A stretch of 64,000 nt of DNA from Edolisoma coerulescens (lineage: Eukaryota; Chordata; Aves; Passeriformes; Campephagidae), in the NCBI GenBank assembly GCA_013397115.1, contig VWZW01007301.1:1054001-1118000 (forward strand), in the 5' to 3' direction. Positions 25,394 through 37,582 of this stretch are shown here, piece after piece. Every line of letters starts with the position of its first letter. The stretch's first letter is position 1. A program made the position numbers and the translations under genes. Below the pieces are notes generated by a model. The model had not been told where the DNA came from. It was given only the letters and a program-made list of their open reading frames with translations, and made no database searches.

Positions 25394-28300
25394 AAAGCTC
25401 TGCTTTATTCTCACTGAACGCATTGACAAATGTTAAGATGAAACCTCAGCTGAAGGAGATTCTGCAGAAATACTGGCCCCCTAGCAACAGTGTTACTATG
25501 CACAAGGAGTACATAAAACCTTATTCCCCTAAAAGACAGTGTTTGAGAAGGGAATAAAATTTTATTTTCTTTTTAAATAAAGATAAGGTGCTTGCAAATG
25601 TTTCACATACCTCTAAATTTACTGTAAGCACAATTTGAATAGAGGCAGGATTCATAATATAAACTGGGAACGGTGACCATGCTACTGAAGCAGGTAACTA
25701 GTGGAAGCAGAGATACAGATCTTTTCTGTGAAAGGCATGTTTCCACCGCTATGAATTGGGAGAAACAGAGCATTTGATTTTGATTCCAGAGAAATAGAAG
25801 TAAAGAGGACAACAGCATCCACAAAGGGAGCTGCTATAATAAGGGAGGGCAGGTGGATGGGGAAGGCTTTTGGCGGCCTAGTTATTGCCCAGGAGAGGCC
25901 CGGGCCTGCACAGAGAGGTGCTCCACAAAAGGCAGTCCTGCAAGGAGGCAAAGTGAATAGGAGAGGAAAATGAATCTTTTCACTGGCCAGATGAAGGATG
26001 CACTCAGAACAATGTGCCTCCAGGAACAAATCCTCTTTCTCCTCTCTCAGCAGCTTACTTAGGAACCAGAGCCCACAGAGTACTAATGATTGCAGTGAGT
26101 TAATGAATATGTGCTGTATTGGTGCAGCTTATGAAGCATACAGCAATTTTTTAAAACTATGATTTATCCTCCAAGCTCTTGCTGAGGAAGAATCATATCA
26201 CTACACATCTCTAAGGAAATTCTTTGAATGTGTTGCTTTTAGTGATTGCATTTTTTTCTCTGTCGACAAAAGCATTTGTGATTTGGTGTACAGTGAAGTA
26301 CAGGTCTCACCATGTCTGTGAAAACAGCTTCACTATGATGCATAGGGTTGTACCCTTATATATTTGGTCACCAGAAATAAGGGGGTTCTTTCTCTTCCAA
26401 CTGCACAAATGCACACAAAAAGAAGACTGGGCTGCTGAGAACTTAGCTAAGGGTCATCCATGCTGATATCCTGGGAAGAGAGACCCAAGCTCTGCTGCAC
26501 TGCATCACTGTGAACCTGGCAGGGCTCTGGCACTGACCAGCTGTAGTGCACAGTGAGTCATTTTGATATTCAGAAATGGCTATTTTGCACCCGTATTTCC
26601 CACGAAAACAGAGGTCTGAGTCCCAAATTGCTGTACTGTAGAACCCCAGCACTGCTGCCGTCACCACCTGACTGGGACAGGTACCCAACAGGTTCACCAG
26701 CTTCTGCCACATCCTGGCAGAAAGAATATGAACAAGGCTTAGGAAAAATGTGGGAGGATTTTCCTCTCTAAGAAACCACCTTTTCCAGCAGCAGGCTTTG
26801 TAGCTTGTTTTACTTTTTTAGCTGAGCAGACCCAGTGCAAATGCAGCCTAAGGTAGTGCTTTTCATTTTGTACACCCACATTCACAAGTCTCTCTCATTG
26901 TTCGTGCTTGCGACAGAGGTTACCAATTATACTGCGTGTCTTACATGGCAACTGTTTACAAGAAAATTACATTGTTTATGTATTTTTCCTACAGTTAACA
27001 AATTATCTTAAATGTCAAGTTGCTTGATACAGAAATAAGGGAGCCTGCTGTATGCTTTAAAGCACTACAATTGTTGGTAAATTGCACTCAGCACAGAATT
27101 ATAGACATTTAAACATCATTTGGAAGGAAAATACTTTCCCAAGGGATTCATCTGACATCATAAACTATGAAAATGAAGGCTTAACCATTTATAAATGTCA
27201 GCAGAACAAAACCACCCCATCTTTTGAGCACAGTTAGTCACATGCAGTTAACTGTTTAACACTTGCACTGTACTGCTATTGATCTCTTATTGCTTTCATG
27301 AAATTAATTTGATAGCTGTTCATTTATCATTAATTGTGCTGTGAGCTTCAGAGGGGATTGAGAGCACGGAGGAGGTTGGCTCACAGACTGGACCCAGCAG
27401 TTTTTGGCATAATGAGTAACAGTGAGCCACATCTGTCATTCTGCATGTAAGAACCATTCATAGCCATTCATGTTTGTCCTCACCACTGTCTTCCATGTCA
27501 CTCTGGCAGCACTTTTTATCAGCTAGGGCCATTAGGCATTTAAAAAAATCAGTGTTTTCTGTTTTCATACAGAGGTGTTGCCAGTCAGGGGCTGTGGCTG
27601 GCTCGCAGGTGCAGTTCAGGGCAGCAATGAGCCAGCACCTGCTCCTCTGCGCAGCCACTGCTGCGTGGTAGGAGCATCAGTACAGCAAGTCCATCTCAGC
27701 TCCACAGGCAGGTTGGTGAATCCCCACAGCTTTAGATAACACTCACCACACCAGGAAGTTGTTGGTGGCACACTTGTTTCACTGACCAGTGCCTTTTCTC
27801 CTCAAGGCTGATTCCCTGCCTGGGAAGATGTTGTGACCCATCTGGAAACCTGCCATACTACATGGGTGTATGTACGGTTGCCACTTCCCCTCACTCTCCT
27901 AATAGTCTTCCACAAAAAATCCAGCTCTGGTGGGCAAAAGTGCCTCATTTCAATGCCCTTGTTTTCCTCCTGGAGCCCCCTCTGCTCACATAATGTACAT
28001 GAGAAGAGATGGTCTCCTGCCTCCATGCCCTTGCCTTCTGACACTGCACTGCTGTATTTCAGCACATGGAGAGTATGGTCTCCTCCATAAAGTAAGAACT
28101 TGATGGTACTTGGTACTTCTAATATAAATACTTGTTTTTTCCACAGTTACAATGACAAATCATAAATATTTTCTCTGGTTTTAGTAATGAGTATCATTCT
28201 AATGTTTCAGAACAGCCTCATTAGTGCTCTTGCCTGTGTTCACCCTATTTAAATGGAGTAGCAAACGGGATAGGCTGTTCACACAAAATTGCACTAGTAA

Positions 28301-31300
28301 ACCATAACCTATCCCTGTATCACTCTTTAGTGGTGTTTTCCTATGCCTTTCCAGCAGCAGATCATCAGCCACTGCAGAAGGAGCTTTACTATTAATTATG
28401 ATGATAATGTTGTATGATTTCCACTTGCTTCATACATATCACATATTTCAGATGGATAATAAGAAGTGTAAATACCTGAAGAAAAGGCATAATAAATTAT
28501 AATACCTAGACAGGGATTCCAGAAAGAGAAAGAAAAATATAGTTGTTGAGAAAGATTTTGAGGAAATCTTAACCAGACAGTCTTAACAAAACTCACTGCA
28601 AAACCAGGAATTAGAACAGCCCCAAGAAGCATGTCATTTCCAAGTATTTCCTTTCAACTAACTCATGATTTAGAAGATGGGCATCCTGTGTAGACTGGCA
28701 TTAAAAATGAGAGTAAATTGGAAGAAGGGAAAGGAGAAAGGAGGAAAAATGTTCAAAATGAGGGAAAGGTGAAAGAGATGCATGCATTAGAAGCAGTAAA
28801 TTGTCACTCAAGTGACAGTGACAGGACTATGACAGGTAAATAGAAGGGTTTTTTTTCCCAACAACAGAACCATTTCAAGAATATTTCAATGCGTCTTCTT
28901 ATTTACATTAATATGTATTTGATCATTACAGGCTATGAAAAATGACAGTAACAATTTTCTTCAGCTACAAGGACAGTCAGTGCTTATGAAGGAAGATTGG
29001 TCTACAGCAGCCTAAAGTCCACAAACAGCTGATGACAACCGGCCAGTCCCAGTCAAGCCCCTGCTCTCCATGTGTGCCTCTTCTACAAATTGAAGATTGT
29101 ATTTGTTATAGCTTCTTTTCTCTGAGCTTTTAATACAGGATACCAGCTCATATATCAGATCACATTTCATAATTTTTTATGGTAATGCTTGGGCCATTTA
29201 TCATATTTTCTAATAAATCTTAGCTTTGCCAGCCCAGCAGACTATCACAATGTTACCTTTCAAAATACTGCTTTCAGCAGTGGATACATAGGGCTGCATC
29301 TTTCACGTGGGTTTTTTTGCAGTTTATCAAAATGAAACATGACATCTACTGTAAATGATATTCCCATTTAGTGCTTAATGATACATCTGCTTCCTATCAT
29401 CCACAAATTCTGATGGTTTGCTAAACAGATATTTTGTTTAGTGACAACCTGTATGCCAAACTGAGGGTTCGTTATCTTCAGCCTATCAGCAATGGAAGCT
29501 GATGCAATGATGAGTTGGGACTATGAGCTAAAATAGCTCAGTTATTACAACAACAAAAACAAAAGCTTACAAATACTGGATTTAACACCATGTTGAGTTC
29601 AAGAAAAAAAGATTAGCTTTACAATTTGAGCATTGCTATTGTTTTCCAATCTAAGGGTGAAAAAAAAAAAAAAGGTGCTCTGCCAACAATAACTCGACCC
29701 AGAAGGAACCACTGTTGGCATGGAAAATGTGAGAGAGAATATAATCATACCTTTTCATTAGCTTCCAGTGTACTTGATAAACCACGTGGACACATTCAGA
29801 GTTCCATGGGATTTGGGGGCAATAGAGCATAGAAAAACCTGTTGCTGCAGCCCCAATGTGTGCCCTGTTCCACAGTCTCTGGGCCGGTACCGCTCTCTGC
29901 TGTCCAATGGGCAGCAGGGCTCAGCATCCAACATTTAGGCAATCACTTTCCAATGATTTTTGACTGGCAGAACATGCAACTTACTGTAGAGCAAGGTGTA
30001 ATTTTTGCAAGTTAAGCTGTAAAAAAGAGGTTAAATGCAGTTTATTAATTTCTGTCTAAATTAACTGCATATTTCTTCTTTCTGTTTCCCTCTTAGACTC
30101 TAGAATTTTTCAAAGAAATTTTCTGAACTTTGACAGAATCAGTAGAAGTCTTAGTGGTGTAAATTAGCTCTTACCTCCGCTGAGACAATAACCTGAAGGA
30201 GTTAAATATACACAGTTTTGTTGCCCGGCATACTCAGTAAAAACCCCACAGTTATCTTGTGATTGGTATCCTGACTGTACATCCAGAAAAAAGAAAAAAT
30301 TTCCAGTTTCATCACTGGCTTTTGGCCAGGCTGGTGTGTGGGAAGTAGGCACGGCCTCCTTTCTCCATTCCACTCACTCTGAAGGTCATCCTAGGGAGCA
30401 GATAGCTCTCTGACCATCACTCACAAGCCTCACTCACACACCTCTCTGACAATGCATTAAGCTGTTACAGGCTGACCATGATTCTGAGCATCCCAGGGAC
30501 ATGACCTTGTCAAAATAAAGTTGACTTCTGAATGACAATCCAAATATTAAGATATCTGACGTGCTACTGGAAGAAGGCAAAAGGTTTACTTAAGGTGAGC
30601 CTTTCAGCTGAATTTCCAACCATTGCCATGCCAACATCCGGTTAAAGGAAGGAGACAAATCATTAATTTTTATCTTACCTGTCACTCAGTCCATTTCCTC
30701 CTTAGAAAGCTGATAGCACAAAAGTCACGCCCTCAGAACAGTGTTTTGGCACCTGTTCCAAGGGAGAAAATACCAATCCCTTGTTTTGAAAGATAGTTTG
30801 ATATTTCATGAGAAGTTTATGTTGTTTTAAATATTACCTCTTCTAAGTGAAAACTCTACAGCCACTTGAGAAAACCATATCTATGCCCTTGCCCAAAGTC
30901 TCTAGCTCTGCTAAGTTCTCTTTCTGCCAGGATCATCTCATCTTTCCTGACACCCCAGGAAGGCTGGGAATGAGAAGGTTGTGATGAGTGCAGCTTTTTC
31001 TACATATCCCATCCTAGACTGGGGACTGAAAGCTGGATCCTGTCTCCTCTCCCACCCAAACCACCAAAACGATGCTCATTTCCCTGTGCTGTGGCTGCCT
31101 TTGTCTCCACAGTGACACCGGTGCTTTAGCTGCCACCTGAAGGCCGTGCCTCAGCCCTCAGCCTCTGCCACCACTCCAGCCCCACTGTGGTCTGCCAGGG
31201 CACAAGGATTCTGCTTGGAGCTAAATCACCATGCTGACATTGCATTTGCCTTCATTTTCTACTTGCTGCTCTCCAAACTGGTTTTAATTCTGTCCCTCCA

Positions 31301-34300
31301 GCTCAGCTGCCAAATGAAGAAAAAAGTAATAAAAACATCCATTACCTCAGACATGTCCCACGTAACTCAAGTTCTTCACTGCATTCTCAGACCCATCCTG
31401 GAATTGCACGCAAACCTCTGTAGTTATTAATGGAAATTCACTTCACAGCTACAAAAATCTCCAACTCAGCAGCAGAAGTTACATTAAAAAGAGTTTGTCC
31501 ATGTAAAGCTCTTGATGAAAGGAAAATATGACAGCCAAATTGCCTTCTCTCATCTGTGTTCCTCCTTGGCCTAGCACAGACTCCATGAGGTGAATGGAAG
31601 GGCTCCCATTGATGTCAGTGGGCTGGGGATCCACCTCTTGATGTCCATGCTTTGAGGGACAAGAGAGCAAAGAGCACCTTTGTACTGCCTCTATCTAGGT
31701 AATTTTAATTTTGGCAGTGGAGTGGAACAGCACCTGTACCTAAAGGATAGAAAAGGGAATGTTAAAAAGGGGTTGTGAAATACTGCAAGACAGGGGGAAC
31801 TGCCTGTCAGTGAAAATAATGAGGAGTCTAGGAGGTGTGTTTGGTGTGTTTTTTAGGGAATGTTTAAAGAGCTGCTGCCTCTTCTCTGTGTAAGTGGGGT
31901 GTTGATTTTAGTTAATAGGTACAGTGGACAAGTATGTCCTTCCTCACTGAGATGGAGATATCTGTTCCTCCCCAGCTCTCCTCCCTGGCCAGCAGCTTCT
32001 GCTGGACACAGCTCCCAACCTCTCTGTTCCCGAGAGCAGGACCTAATCACCACCTATCTGCATCTATATACGGGGCAATTTCCCCGCTTCACTCCCCTAC
32101 AGGAATTGCCCCCACATACATTATCTGCAAGAGCAGCATGAACATGCTGCATATCCCTGACGATACAGGGAGCACATGCCTAGAGGATTAGCAACGGCTT
32201 CATGCCACAGGGAGCTGCAACTACTGCAATTTTCCCTCAGGACAGAAGATCCAGTCTATCCCGCTGCTTGATCCTTAAAATAACGTCTATATTTTCCTGC
32301 TTGCAAACTAGTTTAATTTTCTGAAGATTAAATTCTCTCTACCTTAATGACGAAGGAAATCCGCTTTCTTGCAAGAAGTTTCTTTAACATTACCCTCGGC
32401 TTCAAACAAATGTAAGCTTTGAGAAGCTGTCTTTCAGCAGGAATGCCTGGGACTTGGAAATGCTCACACTCTTACTGGTATTACAGGTCACTGCCCTTCT
32501 CAGCACTTACCAGAGCTGAAACACTAAACAGCTTGTTATTTCTGTTCAGAAATGTGTCTGTACTTGCACCCGCTAGTAGCCCTAGCGTAGCAAGGAAAGA
32601 TTAAACATTCAAGCAATTTAGCTTAGTTCCAGTTCATTTTCAATTAACAGGAGAAAATCCTCTCAGACATAAAAGGCTATTTTTGGTTGGAGGTTAGTTT
32701 ATTTGTCTGACAAAAGTAAGCATTTGGGCTTACAAGCTAAACTCACTAATGTTGTTACAAATGTAGTTTATTAAATAAAAAACGTTCAGAAAAAAGCACA
32801 GAAAATTAAAGCACTCATTTCAAAGGTATTTCCCCTTTTCAGGAGGTTTTAAACTAGTAACTACCCCTAAATGAGATCCATACAAACCATTTCAGGGAAT
32901 AAATTGTAGTCTTATTATACAAGGTTTTATTTCCTACCCTCTAACCTTTCTACATGTTCATTTGCTATACTTAGAATGTAAGACCTGCTCTGGACCAATT
33001 TAGCAAAGTCAGCCTGTCTTTTCTGATGCCATTCTTTGCTGTCTTACCCATGTTAAGTTGGGAAGGTTTATCCAAATGCCCATTTCCCCTAACATATTAG
33101 GCAAGATGAAGTCTTCTGAAGACATCTTCCTGACTTAACAGGCAAGACCAATATGACTCCAGGGAAATCAGAAGATTGGCTGGCCAACACCTTCCATTGA
33201 GGTTTAATATTGTCTCATCAAACAAAAGCCAAAAGTTGGTCTCTTCACAAACCGATGTCAATTTGTTAGGGAAGGCAAAGATTCCTCTTCATGTGGCAAA
33301 TGAAGTCCAGCAGTTTTTGCAGGCAGAAAATCAGAAAATATAAAGGTGAAGAGGAGAGTAGATGCACATCAGGATTTTTGAGTAAAATCTCATATAAATA
33401 GCTAAATTTGAAAAAACACATATCTCTGTTTAACTGGTTTTTCTGTTAAGGAATCTTTTCCAAATGACCTTTCCCCAAAAACAGTAAGAACTCAGACTAG
33501 AACTTCCTGCTTCACCTACTCCCAAGCTAGTTTTATGCTTTTATGCATTTCTTTTGTTTTGCCCTCTCTTTGAAAACTTATAAAATCATCCTTTAATTTT
33601 TTTTTTTTCATGGAATCATAGTGTTTTCTGTAAAAGACAGAAGCCATTGATGGGCACATATCAGTGAGCTGTATTTAGAAAGGTGGAATGAAAGAAAGAG
33701 GATAAGAAAAAACTATGAAAAATGCAGAAAGTCCCAGAGCACTTATAAGCTGTCTGATACACTTTTGATTTGCACATCTGGTACAAAGTAATGAGAAAGT
33801 TAAAAAGGTATGAGGAATCAGCAGCGCAGAGGACATTTTGCATCCATGAGAAATGCAGGAAAAAATTCCACCATTCTCATTGAAGCTGTTTTTACAGAAT
33901 TAAAGAGGAATACTTCCACAAAACAAGAAAGCATCATAGTCACCTTTCCTCCAGCAGTTCTCGTTGACCAAGCATTTCCTCTTGCCTGGTGACAGAAGGA
34001 AAAACTGTGTATCCAGCTCCTCAGAGAAACAATATGCTCCAGTTCCAGGGCAACCTGTGTTTGGAAATCAATTGAAATGACAACGATAAACATTTAAGAT
34101 CATTGGGGAGCTAATGATCCTCTTACAGCCCAAAGACACCACAATTATAGTAATCTTTACACAAGACTGAGGACTGCAGCTCCTATCCTGAGCACACACG
34201 TGGGAAACCTCCCACAGGGCTGAGTGCTCCTGACAAGCCAAGGTGTCACAACAGAGCTGTATCAGAGGGAGATGTAGGACAGCCACTCTTCTGAGGTGAA

Positions 34301-34527
34301 AGGGAGGTCTGGTTGCTGCCATGCTTATGATAAATGGACACATCTTGTCTAGAAAGTATTTTAGTCCTTTTTTGTTCTTTATTTCTGACTCACCTGTACA
34401 TTATTTTGGCATCTTTGTGCTTTGCCATCCCCCATTACAAAATGGAAAGACAAGGAGACAGGAAAACAACCACTCTGGGACATGGCTGGCTGCATCTAGG
34501 CACAAAACCTTGTCGTGGGGGCAGGTT
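25394..34527. other. Non-coding DNA, no gene seen
   Basis: Long unique stretch without a recognised gene. Open frames reach only about 115 codons. A run of 14 A lies at 29660-29673. TGAGCTA and TAGCTCA form a 7-bp inverted repeat near 29524-29540. The part at 32240-32420 (with AATTTTCTGAAGATTAAATT and ACCTTAATGACG words) has a weak enhancer look that I do not call. Confidence 0.65.
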
Positions 34528-34583
34528 TTTCCTATAGAAAGCTGCTTCTTTGGGGTGGGGTTTCCTATACAAAGCTGCCTTGG
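34528..34583. repeat. Imperfect tandem duplication, period 33
   Basis: TTTCCTATAGAAAGCTGC at 34528-34545 recurs as TTTCCTATACAAAGCTGC at 34561-34578, 17 of 18 bases identical. The spacer between them is G-rich. It is two copies only, a local duplication of no evident function. Confidence 0.65.
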
Positions 34584-36884
34584 TGCCCCGAGACCCAGCC
34601 TCGCCCATCACCTCCCCATGCCTGGCCATTTCTCAGGCTCTAATAAGGAAATGCTGATAAGGTTCAGATGTGGAGTTGGCAGCCAAAAGTCCCAGTCATG
34701 CTCTGCCTGCCAAAAAGCTTCAGAAACCCAAACATGCTGAAATTTAAAAGATTTCCAGTGACAGAAGTTTGATTTTTCTTTCCTTTAGCAAATCTATTTA
34801 GTCTTTCTTAGTTGTTCTGGATAGACAAACACCAATTAGAATCACACATTTTTGGATTCACACCTGAGTCAGAAATTTTGCTCTAGTTTTCTAATTTTGT
34901 CCTCTTGTCCTGCATAGCTTGTTTATCTCCGGTATTCTTCCAGCCCACTTCTGTTTGCTTCATGATTTTTCTCTTAGCACATTGCTATGCTACCTTCCTA
35001 AAAATAAAAACTCTTAATTTTCCTACGGAGAGCTCTGCCACCCACCACTGCAATTTATAAAGACCTGTCACCACATTCAAGTGCCAATCTTCCTCAGTGA
35101 ACAAGTACTGCTCAATGGTGCTATAGATCCTTCTGAAACTTCAGATTCTGCACTAGATCTGACACAGCCAGGCTAGGATAAGAACATTTTGAAGACAAAA
35201 TTGGATGGATTGGATTGGAAGAAGGCAGCATCTTTCTGGCAGAGTCTATGTGTCCCATGGACTGATTTTTCCATCTGTCTGCTGTCCCATAATCCACATT
35301 CACCCTTTATACAAGAATTCATCTCTGTTTTGCATCTGCAGAAACAGAGTGTCATAAATAATTTACCATCTCCCTGCTTGCAAGTCGGCCTCTTTCTAGA
35401 AATTTGTGCAAACAAGAGACATTTATCAGGTGCTTGATATATGCTTTCCTCCTTATTCTGCTTGTTCAGAACCTGCATCCTCTCTCCCAAGCAAAACCAA
35501 AAAACCAGTGACATACTCAGTCCAACAGGAAATTTCTATTATTTACTTCAAAGAGCACCAAATATGAATTTGGAACCTGAATACTGAGGTGGTCCATTCT
35601 TGATGAAAATATTTCACTTGAGTAACTATTTTACAGAGTTACATTAACAGAATTGGCCAAAGCTTACTCTCCCTCCCCTCCCCTTCAATGCCCCAATATA
35701 GAATCACAATTTATGCCTTGTTGAAGACCACCTAGTCTTCAAAAGACAGAATTAGATGGGTAGTTAATAAACTGTCTCAATGCTGAAACCACCTCTTTTG
35801 CCTTAATTACTGACTGAATAAAGACAAATTTGTAGAAATTGTTCTCTGCAAAATAGGCAATTGCATTTAAGAATATTTATCACTCTTTAAACATAGAGAT
35901 CATAGCAACTGTGGTTAAAATTATGGTGTCATCTCTCTTTCGTCTGTATTTCTAACAGAAGTTAAGGTTCACATAGTAAGTTATTTTAAGCAGTGAGCAG
36001 ACTTAACTCAAAACTGATGCAGTTTGTCTTTCCTAATCAAAGAGACCTCACAGAAAATCCTGTGGCAATCACCACAGCAAAGCCCCAGTACTGTGCTTAT
36101 GAAAGGAAACCAAATGACTTCTCAGAAAAGAAGATGGGCATCTCAGCGGAACCATTTTAATTTGAAAAGTAGCAAATTGAGTGACTGAGTGATTTGACTC
36201 CAAAGCAAAATTTATGCAGTGAGGACTTCTGGGGAACAGCTGGGTAATGCTCAGTCCAGAGCCCAGCTGCTGGGATTGAGGGTTTTTTTTTCCCTTAGAG
36301 ATTCTTTGAAAAAACCACAAACCACCCCAAATCTGAGACAGAAATTGTAATTTTTCATTTGTAGGAGGATTTTCTACAATTTTCTGTCTGGTTTTCTCAT
36401 TTTAACCCTCCTACAGAATTTCCCTCCTTTGACCTCTTTGCACATGGATTTTTCTTTACTGTAACTTAAAAATACTGAAATTCATGTCAAGTTTTAGGAG
36501 AAGAGACTTGAGGTTTCCTTGTACAAAGTAAAAAAGTTTGAGATGGAAAATGTTTTTCTGACTCAACCAGAGATCTTTTGTATATGAAGAATTTGAGTCT
36601 GATGTTACTCGCGTGCTGGAAAAAATGTAAAGTCTTTGAAGTCACTCCATCAAAGTCAAAAACTACACAGTAATAAAGAAAAAAATGAGCTGTTTATGTC
36701 TTTTTTGTCTGTTTCTTGCCTTAATCTGAAAAAAATAATAAAAATCACCTGATTTATGTTTGTTCTTTGTGTATATAAGGCATGACAAATACATTCAAAT
36801 ATGCAGACCAAATACAGTTCTGATAAAAAATTCAGGATTCTTTCCTTTCATTTTCATGGACTGAGTTTCAGCTTTTCGTTTTGA
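34584..36884. other. Non-coding DNA, no gene seen
   Basis: Unique AT-rich sequence. A small 8-bp inverted repeat, TTGAAGAC (35721-35728) against GTCTTCAA (35735-35742), has a six-base loop. Open frames on both strands around 35120-35520 (up to 113 codons) are unrecognised. Confidence 0.65.
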
Positions 36885-36899
36885 TTTTTTTTTTTTTTT
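36885..36899. repeat. Poly-T tract (15 T)
   Basis: A simple homopolymer run. No coding or retroposed sequence that would explain it as a poly-A tail on the minus strand was recognised. Confidence 0.85.
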
Positions 36900-37343
36900 G
36901 AATTCATATTTTCCAGTGTGGTCTCCTTTATTTGGTTTATTAATATTTCTCATGTCTTGAACAGAAATGACAGGTTCTGCTGCACTTTTGACACTGAGAA
37001 TCAAAAACATATCTTCAATCAAAGTAAATGAAGCTCACAAGTTTCTCCCCATTCTGCATCTTATGACATAAATGTGAGTCATAGCTTTAAAGCAATCGTG
37101 AACTTGGATGCAGTGACTGTAAGGAACACATGAATAAAGGGAAAAAATTAAACTCAGAAAGGGACTGAATTAACTGAAATGAATTGACAATTTTCCAAGA
37201 AATTAAATTAAATTAATTTTTACAGAAAGAAATGGCAAGTGATTTCATGTGCATAAATACAATGGTAAAAGTAGAATATTGGTGTTTTACTCTAGGATGT
37301 TCATTCATTGGAAAAAAACCCCAGAGTATTTAAAGTCTGAGTG

Positions 37344-37378
37344 TTTTTTTGTTTTTATTTTTTCTTTTTTTTTTTTTT
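37344..37378. repeat. T-rich low-complexity tract
   Basis: Thirty-five bases almost entirely T, broken by G at 37351, A at 37357 and C at 37364, and ending in 14 T. On the minus strand it is an A-rich tail directly after a 118-codon open frame (37377-37733). No AATAAA signal lies just upstream of the A tract on that strand, so a processed retrocopy is not supported. Confidence 0.8.
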
Positions 37379-37568
37379 AATTATGTAAAATTAAATAACA
37401 GTGATTATGTTGAGAAAAACAAAGAGATGAACAAGGCACACATTTTGGCAGGGGCTGAACGTAGCTGTGCCAAATTTTTCTCCACACAAAGATCATACAA
37501 GCAAAGTTTAAACTGAGAAAAAAGATCAGAATGGGCTGTTGGGACATGTGGTGCAACCACTGCCCAGC

Positions 37569-37582
37569 CTGGCAGAGGGCAG
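37569..37582 (+). promoter_or_regulatory. CTCF-like motif
   Basis: CTGGCAGAGGGCAG matches the central part of the known CTCF consensus (CCASYAGRKGGCRS) at 12 of 14 positions, including the AGRKGGCRS core. CTCF binds such sites to anchor chromatin loops. A match of this quality can arise by chance, so this is only a candidate. Confidence 0.3.
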
